From Actinomycetes bacterium (GTDB lineage Bacteria; Actinomycetota; Acidimicrobiia; Acidimicrobiales; SZUA-35), in contig JAAETV010000782.1 of the NCBI GenBank assembly GCA_024227975.1, positions 1 to 7,834 on the forward strand: a stretch of DNA of 7,834 nt. Reading direction: 5' to 3'. Both the position numbers and the translations under genes were made by a program. The first letter of the stretch is position 1, and every line of letters begins with the position of its first letter. This document shows, piece by piece, positions 6,388 to 7,834 of the stretch. Under the pieces are notes generated by a model. The model made no database searches. It saw only the letters and a program-made list of their open reading frames with translations, and was not told the origin of the DNA.

Positions 6388-7834
6388 TCATTCATTGCTC
6401 TGTCTATGAGCAAACGACAACTCCACTTTCCGGGCAGTGCTGTACGCCCTCAACGAACGAATCCACTGCTCTACGGTCAAAGGCTCAAAATCGGAATCAC
6501 TGTTTGAGCTCTTGGGAACCGGTTGACCCTCCGCGTCCACCACGTGCAGCTTTGTGGATACCAGACGATTCTCATACCTCTCTAGATAGTCTTCGAAATC
6601 AGTCCTCGTAAATAGGGAGTCCGTTCCTTCCTCCACCAGATTTCCGGCATCAGCCAGGGCAACAATGAGCTGAACGGCGTCATTCAGATCGTGTTCAAGC
6701 TCCTTCTTTACGAGGGCTTGGTAGTAGGAAAGCTCGCCATCGTCGGTGGAGGGAAAGGACATGGGATCGACATCATGCCACATAGCCTGGTCGATCTGGA
6801 TTCCCTCGACAAAAGTGGGGGATAACTTCACCCCTTCCTTGACTACACCGAGACCAGCCCCAATGGTGGTGTCTGGGAGGCTCCGAAAACGAGCATCGAG
6901 AGCTTCGGCCGAGCGGACATCTTCGAGACTAACGGTGAGGTAAGCACCCTCGATCGTACCGTCGATCATGCCGTAGGCGGTGGTCTCAGCCAGCGGGTAG
7001 AAACCTACAGCCAGTGCGGTTTCAACCATCACCGACACCATGTTCTCCTCCAACAAGAGGAGGTAGTCACCCTGCTTGGCTTCCATGATCCTGAGCAACG
7101 CCTGCACGGTGGCCTCAGGACCAAGGCTGAGATAGGTGCCCTCAGTGTCGAGACCTGCCGCCACCAGATACGTATCAGCCATCCTCCCCTGAACCAGCAT
7201 CGTGGGACGAGTGAAGATTATCTGATCAACCGCCTTGGCCTGTTCCTCATTGAGTTCAAATCCCCCCGCCAGATCGACGATCCAGATTGCAGCCTCGGTG
7301 CTGAGGCTGGCGTCGCCCGTGATCTCAGGGAGAGTGAGAGCTACAAGCATCTCACCCCACTCGGCGGTCGATCCGGCCCTCAGCGCCAAGTGAGGGTCGT
7401 CTACGGCCTGGAGGGCATCAAACACCAGGGACAGGTTGCGTTCAGCCAGGCGGAGGACGAGTTGGCTGGCAACTGAGCCGAACGATTCCTGCGGTTCGGC
7501 GAGGCCCCACAACGGGCCAGGACCCACGGAGACATCACCGTCACCGCGGTTGATGGAGGCAACGGCTGCATCCAGAAGGAAGCCATCGGGCATCGTCTCA
7601 CTGAGTATTAGGAGATGGGGGGCTCCATCCGAGGCATTGATCAGGTCAGCACCACCGAACTCGAGCTGACCCGATGCTGCCGCCGCACCCAGAGCATCGG
7701 CCAGTTGTTGCATGGTCGTGTTCAGAGGACCGGTTTGGTAGCTCGAATCAGGCCCCGAGGCCGGAAAGAGTCCCGCCAGATCTCCCGTGGTCTCGGTGCC
7801 GAGATGGTTGAAGAACGAAATGGCCAACGCTTCG
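6388..7834 (-). CDS. Large helical protein, C-terminal 481 residues (5' end outside window); possible ESX/WXG100-linked secreted protein
   Basis: The frame is open through base 7834, so the N-terminus lies outside; TTG at 7827 is only an internal leucine or a weak start. Numbering from that TTG, the visible part has SFFNHLGTETTGDLAGLF at 4-21, then many amphipathic helical stretches. The FFNxLGxExT opening and the helical repeats (for example LADALGAAAASGQL at 42-55 and APHLLILSETMPDGFL at 69-84) look like the long helical region between the WXG100-like N-terminus and the toxin domain in many actinobacterial secreted proteins. This is recognition by eye. The visible protein has no cysteine and no membrane segment. 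From about 365 a charged, less repetitive tail follows (DFEDYLERYENR at 410-421) to a short Ser/Asp-rich linker (439-447). I see no toxin catalytic motif. It converges with the hotdog gene (25-base gap). Function unknown. Confidence 0.75.
   Translation of the reverse strand, partial: EALAISFFNHLGTETTGDLAGLFPASGPDSSYQTGPLNTTMQQLADALGAAAASGQLEFGGADLINASDGAPHLLILSETMPDGFLLDAAVASINRGDGDVSVGPGPLWGLAEPQESFGSVASQLVLRLAERNLSLVFDALQAVDDPHLALRAGSTAEWGEMLVALTLPEITGDASLSTEAAIWIVDLAGGFELNEEQAKAVDQIIFTRPTMLVQGRMADTYLVAAGLDTEGTYLSLGPEATVQALLRIMEAKQGDYLLLLEENMVSVMVETALAVGFYPLAETTAYGMIDGTIEGAYLTVSLEDVRSAEALDARFRSLPDTTIGAGLGVVKEGVKLSPTFVEGIQIDQAMWHDVDPMSFPSTDDGELSYYQALVKKELEHDLNDAVQLIVALADAGNLVEEGTDSLFTRTDFEDYLERYENRLVSTKLHVVDAEGQPVPKSSNSDSDFEPLTVEQWIRSLRAYSTARKVELSFAHRQSNE

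Overview
The window reads like the chromosome of a GC-rich actinobacterium. It uses GTG starts and has possible leaderless promoters. Gene content and protein style fit an uncultured Acidimicrobiia-type lineage best; that placement is inferred from protein character and was not tested by a search. No RNA gene, CRISPR array, IS element or integrase was recognised.

Layout from left to right. (1) Positions 1-426, minus strand: the N-terminal part of a lipoprotein N-acetylmuramoyl-L-alanine amidase that leaves the window. (2) Positions 510-2569, minus strand: sucC-sucD, both subunits of succinyl-CoA synthetase, in a tightly coupled operon. The sucC start is a GTG at 2569, far inside a longer open frame. 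(3) Positions 2630-3923, plus strand, divergent from sucC: a two-gene cassette of a single-pass membrane protein with a Rieske-like C-terminal domain that lacks the cluster-binding histidines, and a calcineurin-type metallophosphoesterase four bases downstream. (4) Positions 4015-5244, minus strand: an acyl-CoA dehydrogenase resembling the ACAD10/11 branch. (5) Positions 5394-6362, plus strand, divergent from it: a MaoC-like (hotdog-fold) protein with a degenerate hydratase motif. (6) Positions 6388-7834, minus strand: the C-terminal 481 residues of a large cysteine-free, acidic, mostly helical protein that enters from the right edge. It resembles the long helical region of actinobacterial WXG100/ESX-linked secreted proteins, and its 3' end is lower in GC than the rest.

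Functionally, sucCD carries the TCA-cycle substrate-level phosphorylation step. The dehydrogenase and the divergent hotdog protein plausibly act on acyl-CoA substrates, but their shared pathway is inferred only from position. The less ordinary parts are the ligand-less Rieske-like/phosphoesterase pair and the unfinished helical protein at the right edge. I see no complete new defence, mobile or secondary-metabolite system here.
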